Part shown: positions 6,656-14,379 of the stretch, piece by piece
How positions within the stretch are numbered: position 1 is the stretch's first letter
Layout of the letters: every line of letters begins with the position of its first letter
Origin: Mesoaciditogaceae bacterium
GTDB taxonomy: Bacteria; Thermotogota; Thermotogae; Mesoaciditogales; Mesoaciditogaceae
Reading direction: 5' to 3'
Assembly: GCA_015486145.1 (NCBI GenBank)
Contig: WFSH01000162.1
Coordinates: forward strand, 1 to 28,080
DNA: 28,080 nucleotides
The notes under the pieces: model-generated
Databases searched by the model: none
What the model saw: the letters and a program-made list of their open reading frames with translations, nothing else
Told to the model about the DNA's origin: nothing
Program-made: the position numbers and the translations under genes

Positions 6656-8598
6656 CGAACAAGGCTGAAAGAGAAGAGTACAACGTATCTTTTTTTGAGA
6701 ATCTAAAGCTATTTTCATGGGTTTTTAAACGTGTTAAACCTTATTGGAAAATGCTGACCATCTCGATCATACTCATGATGTTCGTAAGCTTTATGAATCT
6801 CATTCCACCCTATTTGACAAAAAACGCCATAAACATGTATCTCTATCCCACTCATTACTCCATAACACGCACTTATTCGCAAGGGAGCGTGCGCTCAGGC
6901 TCAAATTATTTCATATCTTCGAGAAATGGGAAATACACTCTGATACACAAAGGAAATAAAGCTTTTATCAAAGGCAAAGGGCATGAATATCCCGTCAACA
7001 TGGCAGACATAAAGCGTATGGAAATAAGTGGCGTGATCATGATCGCGATCGAAATCTTTATCATCTATTTGATCATCTTCTTCGTTTCGTACGCCCAAAT
7101 GTGGACTTCTCAGATGGTAGCCATTAAAACCGTTAACGATGTACGCAACGTACTTTTCGACCATATTTTAAAACAACCCATGAAATTCTTCGATTCAAAC
7201 ATCAGTGGAAGACTTGTAACACGCGTGACGAATGACACCCAAAATCTTAACGACATGTTTTCGAAGATAATAGCATCAATATTTAAAGATACCTTTCTCA
7301 TAGTTGGGATTTTGTACATCCTGTTTTTCATGGAGCCTCATCTTTTCCTAATAATACTTCCCGTTTTCTTGGCAGTTGTGATCATCACCTATTTGTTCAG
7401 GTTTTTTTCGAGAAAGGTTTACCGAACCGTGAGGGCCAAACTCGCGGCCGTCAACGCCTTTCTGGCGGAACATATAAGTGGTATGATGATAACCTTTTTG
7501 TTCAACAAAGAAATTGAAAAATCTCACGAATTCTACAAAGTTAACAACGACTATTATCATTCAGCGCTGAAGATGGTTTTCGTTTACGCGATTTTCAGAC
7601 CCATGATAAGTTTCATGAGGTATTTTGCGGTCACGCTACTTATCTGGTTTGGTTCGCGTGCGGTGATGGGCGGTAATGTTGAAATAGGAACCCTTTTTGC
7701 GTTCATCACGTATATTGGCATGATCTTTCAACCCATAAACGATATAGCCCAAAACTTTTCTAACCTTCAGTCCACAATGGTCTCAGTGGAAAGGATACGT
7801 GGACTTTTGAACATACCACTTCCCAAAAGGCCGGAAAGAAGCGCAGATATTTCCTCAGGTGAGATCGTCATCAAAGATCTCTGGTTTTCCTACAACAAGG
7901 ATGAATGGGCGCTGAAGGGAATCTCGTTGAAAATTAAAGATGGAGAAAAAATTGCGATAGTGGGTCACACTGGCGCAGGTAAATCCACTATATCATCCAT
8001 TTTAACCGGACTTTATGACTACTCAAGTGGAAGTGTCAAAGTCGGAAAGGTGGAGGTAAAAGAATGCGCGACCGCAGAGTTAAGATCAAAAATCAACATA
8101 GTTCTCCAAGAGGTGATGCTGTTTTCAGGCACAGTTCTTGAGAACATCACATTGTGGGATAATAAAATAAGTCGAGACATGGTTTTGAAAGCAATTCACG
8201 ATCTCGATCTTGAGAAATTCGTCGCTTCTCTTCCAAATGGCGTGGACACGCATGTGAGAGAAAGTGGAACTAACTTGTCCACGGGACAAAGACAACTGAT
8301 TTCAATCGTGCGCGCATTTGTCAGAAATCCAAAAGTCGTGATCATGGATGAAGCCACAAGTAGTGTGGATGTTGAAACGGAATCCATGATTCAGCATGCC
8401 TTTCAAAAGCTTACACGTGATAAAACGACAGTGATCATTGCACACAGACTTTCAACCATTAGAAATGTTGACAGAATTGTGGTGATAAACGAGGGAAAAA
8501 TCGTCGAAGAGGGAAACCATGAGGAGCTGATGAAGAAAAATGGAATATACGCCAAACTCTATCGCCTCCAAAGCTTTGAGGAATATCAAGTCTCTTGA
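6652..8598 (+). CDS. ABC exporter half-transporter with canonical Walker B and a large first external loop (TM288-like)
   Basis: 648 residues: a six-helix exporter domain and an ATPase domain. Walker A GHTGAGKST begins at residue 438, Walker B IMDEATSSVD carries the catalytic E567, and the H-loop histidine is in IIAHRLST. The signature is LSTGQ (542-546) rather than LSGGQ. In a head-to-tail dimer with the 3508-5220 product, this altered signature would face that subunit's Walker B aspartate, so both deviations fall in one site, as in degenerate-site heterodimers. Residues of about 62-127, between helices 1 and 2, form a polar insertion of some 65 residues that would lie outside the membrane; the partner lacks it and is about 78 residues shorter. 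The start is TTG 6652, overlapping the dnaA stop as TTGA. It overlaps trmB downstream. Confidence 0.88.
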   Translation: MTNKAEREEYNVSFFENLKLFSWVFKRVKPYWKMLTISIILMMFVSFMNLIPPYLTKNAINMYLYPTHYSITRTYSQGSVRSGSNYFISSRNGKYTLIHKGNKAFIKGKGHEYPVNMADIKRMEISGVIMIAIEIFIIYLIIFFVSYAQMWTSQMVAIKTVNDVRNVLFDHILKQPMKFFDSNISGRLVTRVTNDTQNLNDMFSKIIASIFKDTFLIVGILYILFFMEPHLFLIILPVFLAVVIITYLFRFFSRKVYRTVRAKLAAVNAFLAEHISGMMITFLFNKEIEKSHEFYKVNNDYYHSALKMVFVYAIFRPMISFMRYFAVTLLIWFGSRAVMGGNVEIGTLFAFITYIGMIFQPINDIAQNFSNLQSTMVSVERIRGLLNIPLPKRPERSADISSGEIVIKDLWFSYNKDEWALKGISLKIKDGEKIAIVGHTGAGKSTISSILTGLYDYSSGSVKVGKVEVKECATAELRSKINIVLQEVMLFSGTVLENITLWDNKISRDMVLKAIHDLDLEKFVASLPNGVDTHVRESGTNLSTGQRQLISIVRAFVRNPKVVIMDEATSSVDVETESMIQHAFQKLTRDKTTVIIAHRLSTIRNVDRIVVINEGKIVEEGNHEELMKKNGIYAKLYRLQSFEEYQVS

Positions 8599-9508
8599 AA
8601 ATTACGTGATCACTTTTCCAACTCCAAAAGACGTGGCAAAATGGAGCATTCGGAATGATCTCATAGTTGAAATTGGCTTTGGAAATGGCGAGCTGATAAC
8701 ACGCATGGCAAAGGCACGTCCGAATGATTTCTTTTTGGGAATAGAGAGTTCAGAGATTTCTTGCAAAAAAGCCGCAATGCTTTCCAGCAAACTTGGGTTA
8801 AAGAACATTAAATTTTTAAAGGGCGACGCGAGATTTTTGATTCGTGAAATCTTTCCCGACAAAAGCGTTGACCTCGTACTCGCCTTTTATCCAATCCCTT
8901 GGCCAAAAGTTTCACATTCGAAGCGTAGACTTATGGGTAAAGAGTTTTTGAAGAGTGTGGTAACCGTTTTAAAACGCCAAGGAAAATTTGTCATGGTTAC
9001 CGATGATGACAACTATTTAGAATGGACAAAAGAAAATTTGAAGCATCTTGGGATTAGTTTTAACGTTCATCAACTCAGGCCCATAAAAGCGACGAAGTAT
9101 GGGAGAAAATGGGAAAGTTTCGGAAAAAAATCGTGGTCGATCGTCGCACATCCACGTCATTTTGAAATGAAAAGAATTTTGGAGGGATGCAATGTGCCAC
9201 ATGCACATTTGAAAAAATTGGAACTCGATGAACTTGAAAAACTTTCAAAAAGCAAATTTGTAGATGAGAATTCAAATTCGATAGTGCAATTCAAAGGGAT
9301 GTACGAAGGCAAAGAAGGCTACCTTTTGAAAGTCTTGTCAGTTGATGGAGATTTTCCTCAAATGTTCTACCTCTTGGTAAAACGCCAAAAAGACGGATGG
9401 TTGATAAAGTTGGATGACACAGCCAAGGTTTTTAAAACGCCCGCTGTCAAAAAAAGTGTGGAATTGGCAGCCAAAAGGGGCGAGAGAATCTCGCCCCAAC
9501 AACAATGA
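8540..9508 (+). CDS. trmB: tRNA (guanine-N7-)-methyltransferase TrmB with C-terminal extension
   Basis: TrmB uses S-adenosylmethionine to methylate G46 of tRNA. Seen here: SAM-binding motif VEIGFGNGELI, the acidic end of the following strand (GIESSEIS), the active-site block PWPKVSHSKRRL, and TKYGRKWESFGKKSW near residues 185-200, matching the conserved TxYE-type segment. At 322 residues it exceeds the roughly 210 of Bacillus TrmB; the last hundred or so form an extension that I do not recognise. The start is uncertain: ATG 8540 overlaps the exporter gene by 59 bases, TTG 8576 has no obvious ribosome-binding site, and GTG 8606 would avoid the overlap but lies 23 bases after GAGGA. The final codons form a perfect hairpin that probably serves as a terminator. 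metK converges 15 bases beyond. Confidence 0.9.
   Translation: MEYTPNSIASKALRNIKSLENYVITFPTPKDVAKWSIRNDLIVEIGFGNGELITRMAKARPNDFFLGIESSEISCKKAAMLSSKLGLKNIKFLKGDARFLIREIFPDKSVDLVLAFYPIPWPKVSHSKRRLMGKEFLKSVVTVLKRQGKFVMVTDDDNYLEWTKENLKHLGISFNVHQLRPIKATKYGRKWESFGKKSWSIVAHPRHFEMKRILEGCNVPHAHLKKLELDELEKLSKSKFVDENSNSIVQFKGMYEGKEGYLLKVLSVDGDFPQMFYLLVKRQKDGWLIKLDDTAKVFKTPAVKKSVELAAKRGERISPQQQ
9477..9497. terminator. Hairpin inside the 3' end of trmB, likely bidirectional terminator
   Basis: GGGGCGAGA (9477-9485), loop GAA, TCTCGCCCC (9489-9497): a perfect nine-pair stem. On the minus strand it is followed by CCTTTTGG-type sequence with four T's, and it lies 27 bases past the metK stop. On the plus strand the nearest T-run (TTTTTT from 9520) is 22 bases away, so termination in that direction is less certain. 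It encodes the trmB residues RGERISP. Confidence 0.6.
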
Positions 9509-9523
9509 TTTGCGATCTGTTTT

Positions 9524-10711
9524 TTATTTAACGGCAGCTTTTAACTCTGAAACCCTGTCCAATTTCTCCCAAGGAAGTTCCAAATCGTCACGCCCAAAAT
9601 GACCATACACGGAAACTTGCCTGTACAATGGTCTCAACAAATTCAGGTCTCTTATTATGGCACCGGGTCTAAAATCAAACATTTTATTGACAATTTTGGT
9701 GAGTTCTATGTCGGGAACAATACCCGTTCCGTACGTGTCTATGAAGATGGAAACGGGTCTGGCAACGCCTATTGCATAAGCCAACTGAATCAAACATTTG
9801 TGAGCCAGCCCAGCGGCAACGATGTTTTTTGCAACGTATCTTGCCATGTAAGAGGCGGACCTATCCACTTTGGTTGGATCTTTCCCACTGAAAGCTCCTC
9901 CACCATGAGGCGCCACCCCACCGTAAGTGTCGGCTATTATCTTCCTGCCGGTTAATCCCGTATCACCCATGGGCCCTCCTATGACAAATCTACCGGTGGG
10001 ATTTACAAATATCTTGGTGTTTGGAGTGAAATATTCTTTGGGTATCACAGAATTTATGACTTCTTCACGTATGCCGTTTTCCAAATCATTTCTGGAAACA
10101 TTCGGATCGTGCTGGGTGGAAACGACTATCGCATCAACGGCAACGGGTTTTCCGTTTCCATCAAATTCAATCGTGACTTGAGTTTTCCCATCAGGCCTCA
10201 AAAAATCAAGTGTTCTGTCTTTTCTCACCTTCGTGAGTTGTTTTGCAAGTTTGTGAGCCAAAGATATGCTTATTGGCATGTACTCTTCCGTTTCGTCCGA
10301 AGCGTATCCAAACATTATACCCTGATCTCCAGCACCTAATTTTTCAATTGGATCTTTAAATTCCTCACCAGATTTAAATTCAAGTGCTTCATCAACTCCA
10401 AGGGCTATATCTGGAGATTGTTCGTCAATGGCGGTGACCACGGCACAAGTTTCACCATCAAAGCCATATTTGGCCCTTGTGTAGCCAATGTCCAACACAG
10501 TTTGGCGGACTATTGTGGGAATGTCAATGTAAGCCTTCGTGCTTAACTGTCCTCCCACCATCACTTCACCCCTGATAACAAACGTTTCAACCGCAACTCT
10601 ACTTTTTGGATCTTGTACGAGTGCTTCATCTAAAATCGCATCCGAAATCTGATCTGCAATTTTATCCGGATGTCCTTCAGTTACGCTTTCGCTCGTGAAA
10701 AGTTTTTTCAA
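9524..10711 (-). CDS. metK: S-adenosylmethionine synthetase
   Basis: 395 residues, the usual length. MetK joins methionine and ATP to make SAM in the cytoplasm as a tetramer. Visible landmarks: GHPDK at residues 13-17, GAGDQGIMFGYA (ATP-binding hexapeptide region), GGPMGDTGLTGRKIIADTYGG, and the glycine-rich GGGAFSGKDPTKVDRS loop, all intact. The start is TTG 10711 with AAGGAGG seven bases upstream, overlapping the stop of the previous gene as TTGA. It is the last gene of a long leftward run containing several SAM-using or RNA-modifying enzymes (RsmJ-like, MiaA), which suits its role. No SAM riboswitch is seen; its expression appears to depend on the operon. The hairpin at 9477-9497 probably ends the transcript. 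Confidence 0.97.
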   Translation of the reverse strand: MKKLFTSESVTEGHPDKIADQISDAILDEALVQDPKSRVAVETFVIRGEVMVGGQLSTKAYIDIPTIVRQTVLDIGYTRAKYGFDGETCAVVTAIDEQSPDIALGVDEALEFKSGEEFKDPIEKLGAGDQGIMFGYASDETEEYMPISISLAHKLAKQLTKVRKDRTLDFLRPDGKTQVTIEFDGNGKPVAVDAIVVSTQHDPNVSRNDLENGIREEVINSVIPKEYFTPNTKIFVNPTGRFVIGGPMGDTGLTGRKIIADTYGGVAPHGGGAFSGKDPTKVDRSASYMARYVAKNIVAAGLAHKCLIQLAYAIGVARPVSIFIDTYGTGIVPDIELTKIVNKMFDFRPGAIIRDLNLLRPLYRQVSVYGHFGRDDLELPWEKLDRVSELKAAVK

Positions 10712-11025
10712 TTTTTTTCCTCCTTTGATCTTGAAAGTTCTTCGTATTCTTCAGGTGTTAAAAAACGACCTTCGTGAATTTCTGAAGTTATGAGCTTGTA
10801 ATTTGAATCGAATTCGGCATGCACATTTACCCTATCTTCAGGAAAGTCTCCGACAAATTCTTTATCTAAAATTATGGGTGGCCCGCCCTCATAGTTAATT
10901 TGAAAATCGTATCCCTTTCTCAGATGAGATCTAAAAATGCTTCCACGTTTACTTTGAACGTAAACCACCAAATAATCCTTCTTTGGGTAAAAGGGACCGG
11001 CTTTCTTTTTCTTACGAAAGAACAC
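10708..11025 (-). CDS. 105-residue protein of unknown function between hflX and metK
   Basis: I do not recognise this family. The protein is basic at the N-terminus (FFRKKKKAGPFYPKK), then has a likely beta-rich middle (DYLVVYVQSKRGSIFRSHL, DFQINYEGGPPIIL, RVNVHAEFD) and an acidic, helical tail. There is no signal peptide or membrane segment. It starts at GTG 11025, six bases after GAGGTGG, overlaps the end of hflX by 14 bases and overlaps metK by four, so translation of all three is coupled. The good ribosome-binding site and tight packing argue that it is a real gene. Its position between an RNA-linked GTPase and metK might hint at translation or RNA metabolism, but this is only inference. 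Confidence 0.75.
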   Translation of the reverse strand: MFFRKKKKAGPFYPKKDYLVVYVQSKRGSIFRSHLRKGYDFQINYEGGPPIILDKEFVGDFPEDRVNVHAEFDSNYKLITSEIHEGRFLTPEEYEELSRSKEEKN

Positions 11026-12247
11026 GATTTTCCACCTCGATCTTGTTCACCAAGGATGGATGTATTTTCAACCTTGCTCTTACAACGTTATCCACCTGTT
11101 TCGATGACATCACTCTGATTCCAACTTTTCTTGAAATGACATGCCAGTTTTCGTAAGGCACCTCAATTTCTCTCTCCAAATAATCTTTTGTGATCTCTTC
11201 ACGCAAACGACTCACGAGTTCATCAACGTAAAGATTCTTTTTTGCCGATATAAAAACCGCATTTGAATACTCACGCAAGAGTTCTCTGATCCTCAATTTA
11301 TCACAGACATCGATCTTGTTTATCACGGTTATTTTGGGTATATCGTTGGCACCTATGCGATTTAGAATTTCCTCAGAAACCTTCAATTTCTCATCCATAT
11401 CTTCATCATGTCCATCTGCAACGAGAATTATAAAATTCGCATCCAACACTTCTTCCAATGTGGAACGAAATGCCTTAACCAACTGAGGAGGGAGTTTTGA
11501 AATGAACCCCACGGTGTCGGAAAAAAGCGCAAAAACATTTTCACCAAGCCACACCTTTTTTGTCGTCGGATCCAGAGTCGTAAAAAGTTTGTCTTCGCTT
11601 TTGACGTTAAAACCGCTCAACGTTTTGAGAAGCATGGACTTGCCGGCGTTGGTGTAACCGGTTATTGAAATCTTGGGAAGTATCGAAGAGAGCCTTTTCT
11701 GCCTTTTTAGCGATCGTTCTTCCGCGATTTTCTTTATTTTAGAACGTAAACGTGCAATTCTTTTTCTTACAACACGCCTATCACTTTCCAATTTGGATTC
11801 CCCGGGCCCCCTTGTTCCAATTCCACCAGCCGTTCGCGAAAGATCGCTCCTCGACCCTTTGATGTGTGACAATTTGTATTCAAGTCTTGCCAATTCAATC
11901 TCCGTTTTCCCCTCACTCGTTCTGGCGCTACGGGCAAAATCTTCCAGTATCACTTGAGTCCTATCAAGCACCTCCACCTTCAACAACTTCTCAAGTCTTG
12001 ATTTTTGCACAGGAGTAAGTTCATCATCCGTTATCACACCATCAGCATCGTAAAGTGTTATGTATTGCGCAATCTTTTCCAGCTTGCCCTTACCAACATA
12101 AGTTTTCACGGGGTGACGAAGAACTTGCCAAAAACGCGCCACCGGAAGTATTCCCACCGATCTTGCAAGTTCGGCAAGTTCAGCCAAATTTTTCTCTATT
12201 CGGTTGTTTTTTCTATAAGTAACCCCTAAAAGTACCGCTTTCCTCAA
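11012..12247 (-). CDS. hflX: Ribosome-associated GTPase HflX
   Basis: 411 residues, normal for HflX, a GTPase that binds the 50S subunit and splits or rescues stalled ribosomes. The N-terminal HflX domain (about 1-110) includes HPVKTYVGKGKLEKI; a helical linker contains GGIGTRGPGESKLESDRR, the family hallmark. The G domain carries GYTNAGKS (about 197-204), DTVGFI, NKID and SAKK. The C-terminal domain ends in RARLKIHPS. It starts at TTG 12247, overlapping the hfq stop as TTGA, with AAGGGTG close upstream. The order miaA-hfq-hflX is the same as in enterobacteria, supporting all three names. Its role in heat-stress recovery in other bacteria would fit a thermophile. Confidence 0.95.
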   Translation of the reverse strand: MRKAVLLGVTYRKNNRIEKNLAELAELARSVGILPVARFWQVLRHPVKTYVGKGKLEKIAQYITLYDADGVITDDELTPVQKSRLEKLLKVEVLDRTQVILEDFARSARTSEGKTEIELARLEYKLSHIKGSRSDLSRTAGGIGTRGPGESKLESDRRVVRKRIARLRSKIKKIAEERSLKRQKRLSSILPKISITGYTNAGKSMLLKTLSGFNVKSEDKLFTTLDPTTKKVWLGENVFALFSDTVGFISKLPPQLVKAFRSTLEEVLDANFIILVADGHDEDMDEKLKVSEEILNRIGANDIPKITVINKIDVCDKLRIRELLREYSNAVFISAKKNLYVDELVSRLREEITKDYLEREIEVPYENWHVISRKVGIRVMSSKQVDNVVRARLKIHPSLVNKIEVENRVLS

Positions 12248-12519
12248 TTTTCACCCTTTTCAAGTTCTTTTTCGTTCTTTTCGCTTGGCTCTTCTGAAAT
12301 TTCTGATAATCTCACGTACTCCGTTGGTATCACGGTACTTATTGCATGCTTGTAGATCATATTCTGTTGTTTTCCACTTTCTATCAACACCGTGTAACTG
12401 TCGAATGACTTGACAAATCCTTTAACTTGAAATCCATTGACCAAATACATCTTTGTTTCGATCTTACGCTTCCTCAGGAAATTCAAAAGTCTGTCTTGTA
12501 AATTCTGTTTTTCTGGCAT
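12244..12519 (-). CDS. hfq: RNA chaperone Hfq
   Basis: 91 residues. Hfq forms a hexameric Sm-type ring that pairs small RNAs with mRNAs. Residues 1-9 include Q8 and D9, matching the proximal-face positions of E. coli Hfq. The Sm1 motif runs through YLVNGFQVKGFVKSFD, and Sm2 is IYKHAISTVIP, with the K-H pair at 57-58. A charged, glutamate-rich tail of about 20 residues follows. ATG 12519 lies one base after the miaA stop, preceded by a run of six G's that can pair with the anti-Shine-Dalgarno through a G-U pair. Its presence suggests that small-RNA regulation operates here. Family call very secure. Confidence 0.97.
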   Translation of the reverse strand: MPEKQNLQDRLLNFLRKRKIETKMYLVNGFQVKGFVKSFDSYTVLIESGKQQNMIYKHAISTVIPTEYVRLSEISEEPSEKNEKELEKGEN

Positions 12520-12520
12520 A

Positions 12521-13429
12521 TCAAGCCCCCCATTTCAATATTTTGATTATTTTGTTGAAAAGAAACTCTCTGTCCCTTGAAAGGTCAAGCCATATGGCAT
12601 TTTTGTACCTTTTAAACCACGTAAATTGCCTTTTTGCATACCGACGTGTGATCTTCTTTATCTCTTCTGTGCATTCTTCCAAACTGACTTGCCCTTTAAG
12701 GTATTTTACCACTTCTTTGTATCCAATAGACTTCATGGTTGATAAATTTGGCGAAAATCCCATTTTCATAAGGTTAGAAACCTCTTCCAAAAAACCCTCG
12801 TTTAACATCTTATCGACCCTTTTATTTATAAGTTCATACAAAATTTTTCTTTCACGATACAACACAAACAAGACAAACCGTTCGTCTTTTTCACGTTTCG
12901 ACCACAGAGAAGATATGGGAGTACCCGTTAAAATAAAAACCTCCAAAGCTCTCACAATTCTTGTCAAATCATTCGGATTGAATTTTGAAAAAGCCACTGG
13001 ATCGACAAATTTGAGTAAATTTCTCAAAGCACCAGGCTTCTCTTTTTCTAAATCGTAAAGGCTTTCTCGTATCACTTCGTTTTTTGATGGCCCTTCGAAA
13101 ATTCCGTGCTTTATGGCTTCAATGTACAACCCACTGCCACCAACGAGAATGGGTTTCTTGCCTTTTGAGAGGATCCGTTCCACAGCTTCTAAAGCCATCT
13201 CTCTGAATTTTTTGACGTTGAATTCTTCGTTCGGTTCTACCACGTCAATCATGTAGTGTGGGACTTCAGAACGGATTCCTCGATCTACTTTCGAAGTACC
13301 AACGTCCATGTATTTGTAGATCTGCATGGAATCAACCGATATAATTTCACCATCAACTCGTTTGGCAAATTCAACAGCAAACTCACTCTTACCAGCCGCC
13401 GTTGGACCGGCAAGTATGGGGATTTTCAA
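12521..13429 (-). CDS. miaA: tRNA dimethylallyltransferase MiaA
   Basis: 302 residues. MiaA transfers a dimethylallyl group to A37 of tRNAs reading codons that begin with U. Landmarks: P-loop GPTAAGKS near the N-terminus, DSMQIYKYMDVGTSK (substrate-binding), PHYMIDVVEPNEEFNV, LVGGSGLYIEAI, and RRYAKRQFTWFK near the C-terminus. All are intact. It starts at TTG 13429, overlapping the stop of the methyltransferase gene as TTGA. It directly precedes hfq (one-base gap), the classic arrangement. Together with mnmG, trmB and the RsmJ-like gene it gives this window a marked RNA-modification content. Confidence 0.97.
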   Translation of the reverse strand: MKIPILAGPTAAGKSEFAVEFAKRVDGEIISVDSMQIYKYMDVGTSKVDRGIRSEVPHYMIDVVEPNEEFNVKKFREMALEAVERILSKGKKPILVGGSGLYIEAIKHGIFEGPSKNEVIRESLYDLEKEKPGALRNLLKFVDPVAFSKFNPNDLTRIVRALEVFILTGTPISSLWSKREKDERFVLFVLYRERKILYELINKRVDKMLNEGFLEEVSNLMKMGFSPNLSTMKSIGYKEVVKYLKGQVSLEECTEEIKKITRRYAKRQFTWFKRYKNAIWLDLSRDREFLFNKIIKILKWGA

Positions 13430-14175
13430 ACTTCTATCACCCCGTAGCTTATCCCACTTTTGGGGCTCCCCATCACACGGTTGAACTCGTACCTTTCAAA
13501 TATTGAGTCGTTCCACCGAGCTTTTACAACTACACGTTTTCGGGCTATTTTTTTCATAAACTCCAAGTCACTCACATCCACCGTTGAATTATCCACGAAG
13601 GGTCTGAGATTGTCCATGGCCGGTGAATTGCAACTCGGATGCTCAAACATGGGATCTACGTACACACAGTCAAATTTCTCTTTCGTACTTCTGACATACT
13701 CCTTGTAATCAGCGTTTAGAATTTCTATCCTCTTCACAGCTTCCGCAACCCATTTAGGTACATTGTCAACACGCTTTATTCCATCTTCAACAACGATTTG
13801 GACGATTTTGGACTTTTCCAATCCCACGACCTTCCCTTTGGTGAGAAAATGTGCTATCAAAATCGCTTCACTCCCCAATCCCAATGTACAGTCAAGGACA
13901 CTCTCATCTCCATTCAAACTCAGAGATTCGATCAGATAGTCTCTTTCCCCAGACTTTATGTTCGATCTTCTTATAACTGCGAGAGAGGGATGGAAGAAAA
14001 GACGCTTATCGTCTTTTAAAGCTGAAATTCCTTTTGATTCCACAACCACAACCGTTTCTCCCTTTCGCCGAACAAGGTGACGTCTTGAAACATATCTCAC
14101 TTTCAAACGTCGTGCCAATTCTAAAGCTTCAACGACTTGTCGACGTTCCGGCTTGTGAGACGTTGTGACGATCAT
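13426..14175 (-). CDS. RsmJ/YpiP-like SAM-dependent methyltransferase
   Basis: About 249 residues. The SAM site is DCTLGLGSEAILIAHFL with the following acidic GLEKS; the catalytic block is DCVYVDPMFEHPSCNSPAMDN, close to the DPMFP..K pattern of RsmJ, which methylates a guanine of 16S rRNA. The N-terminus MIVTTSHKPERR resembles Bacillus YpiP-type relatives. I would call it an rRNA guanine methyltransferase candidate, with the exact target unknown. ATG 14175 gives the family-like start; a TTG two codons upstream (14181) is an alternative. AAGGAG lies 19 and 13 bases from these starts. The gene begins inside the preceding small membrane-protein gene (about 47 bases of overlap) and overlaps miaA by four bases. 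Confidence 0.82.
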   Translation of the reverse strand: MIVTTSHKPERRQVVEALELARRLKVRYVSRRHLVRRKGETVVVVESKGISALKDDKRLFFHPSLAVIRRSNIKSGERDYLIESLSLNGDESVLDCTLGLGSEAILIAHFLTKGKVVGLEKSKIVQIVVEDGIKRVDNVPKWVAEAVKRIEILNADYKEYVRSTKEKFDCVYVDPMFEHPSCNSPAMDNLRPFVDNSTVDVSDLEFMKKIARKRVVVKARWNDSIFERYEFNRVMGSPKSGISYGVIEV

Positions 14176-14374
14176 TTGCAATTTGTAAATGCAACTCCTT
14201 CAATTCTTGATTGAGCTGATTCAGCTTTTTTTCCGTGTCTCTGTATTTCCTCAAAACTTTTTCATACTCCGCGTAAGTGTTTCTAAAATTAACGTACGAT
14301 GCCACGTCAAAGTACACAAGCCACGCGGCAATCCCTAAAAGCACGAAAACAACGATCTTGTTCTTTTTTTTCAT
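14129..14374 (-). CDS. Small single-pass coiled-coil membrane protein (FtsL/DivIC-like architecture)
   Basis: 81 residues: a basic start (KKKNK), one membrane helix at about 7-27, then a coiled coil (about 33-70) with repeated leucines and many charged residues. This is the shape of FtsL, FtsB and DivIC septum proteins, but such short proteins cannot be assigned by shape alone and no family signature is evident. ATG 14374 lies five bases after the lipoprotein stop, with only a weak AAGGCG upstream. It overlaps the next gene substantially. It could be a division protein or a membrane tether linked to the transporter genes. Confidence 0.6.
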   Translation of the reverse strand: MKKKNKIVVFVLLGIAAWLVYFDVASYVNFRNTYAEYEKVLRKYRDTEKKLNQLNQELKELHLQIANDRHNVSQAGTSTSR

Positions 14375-14379
14375 ACGCC

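Noticed and set aside
10712..10740. SAM riboswitch upstream of metK
   Set aside because: metK overlaps the preceding gene, so there is no leader in which a riboswitch could fold.
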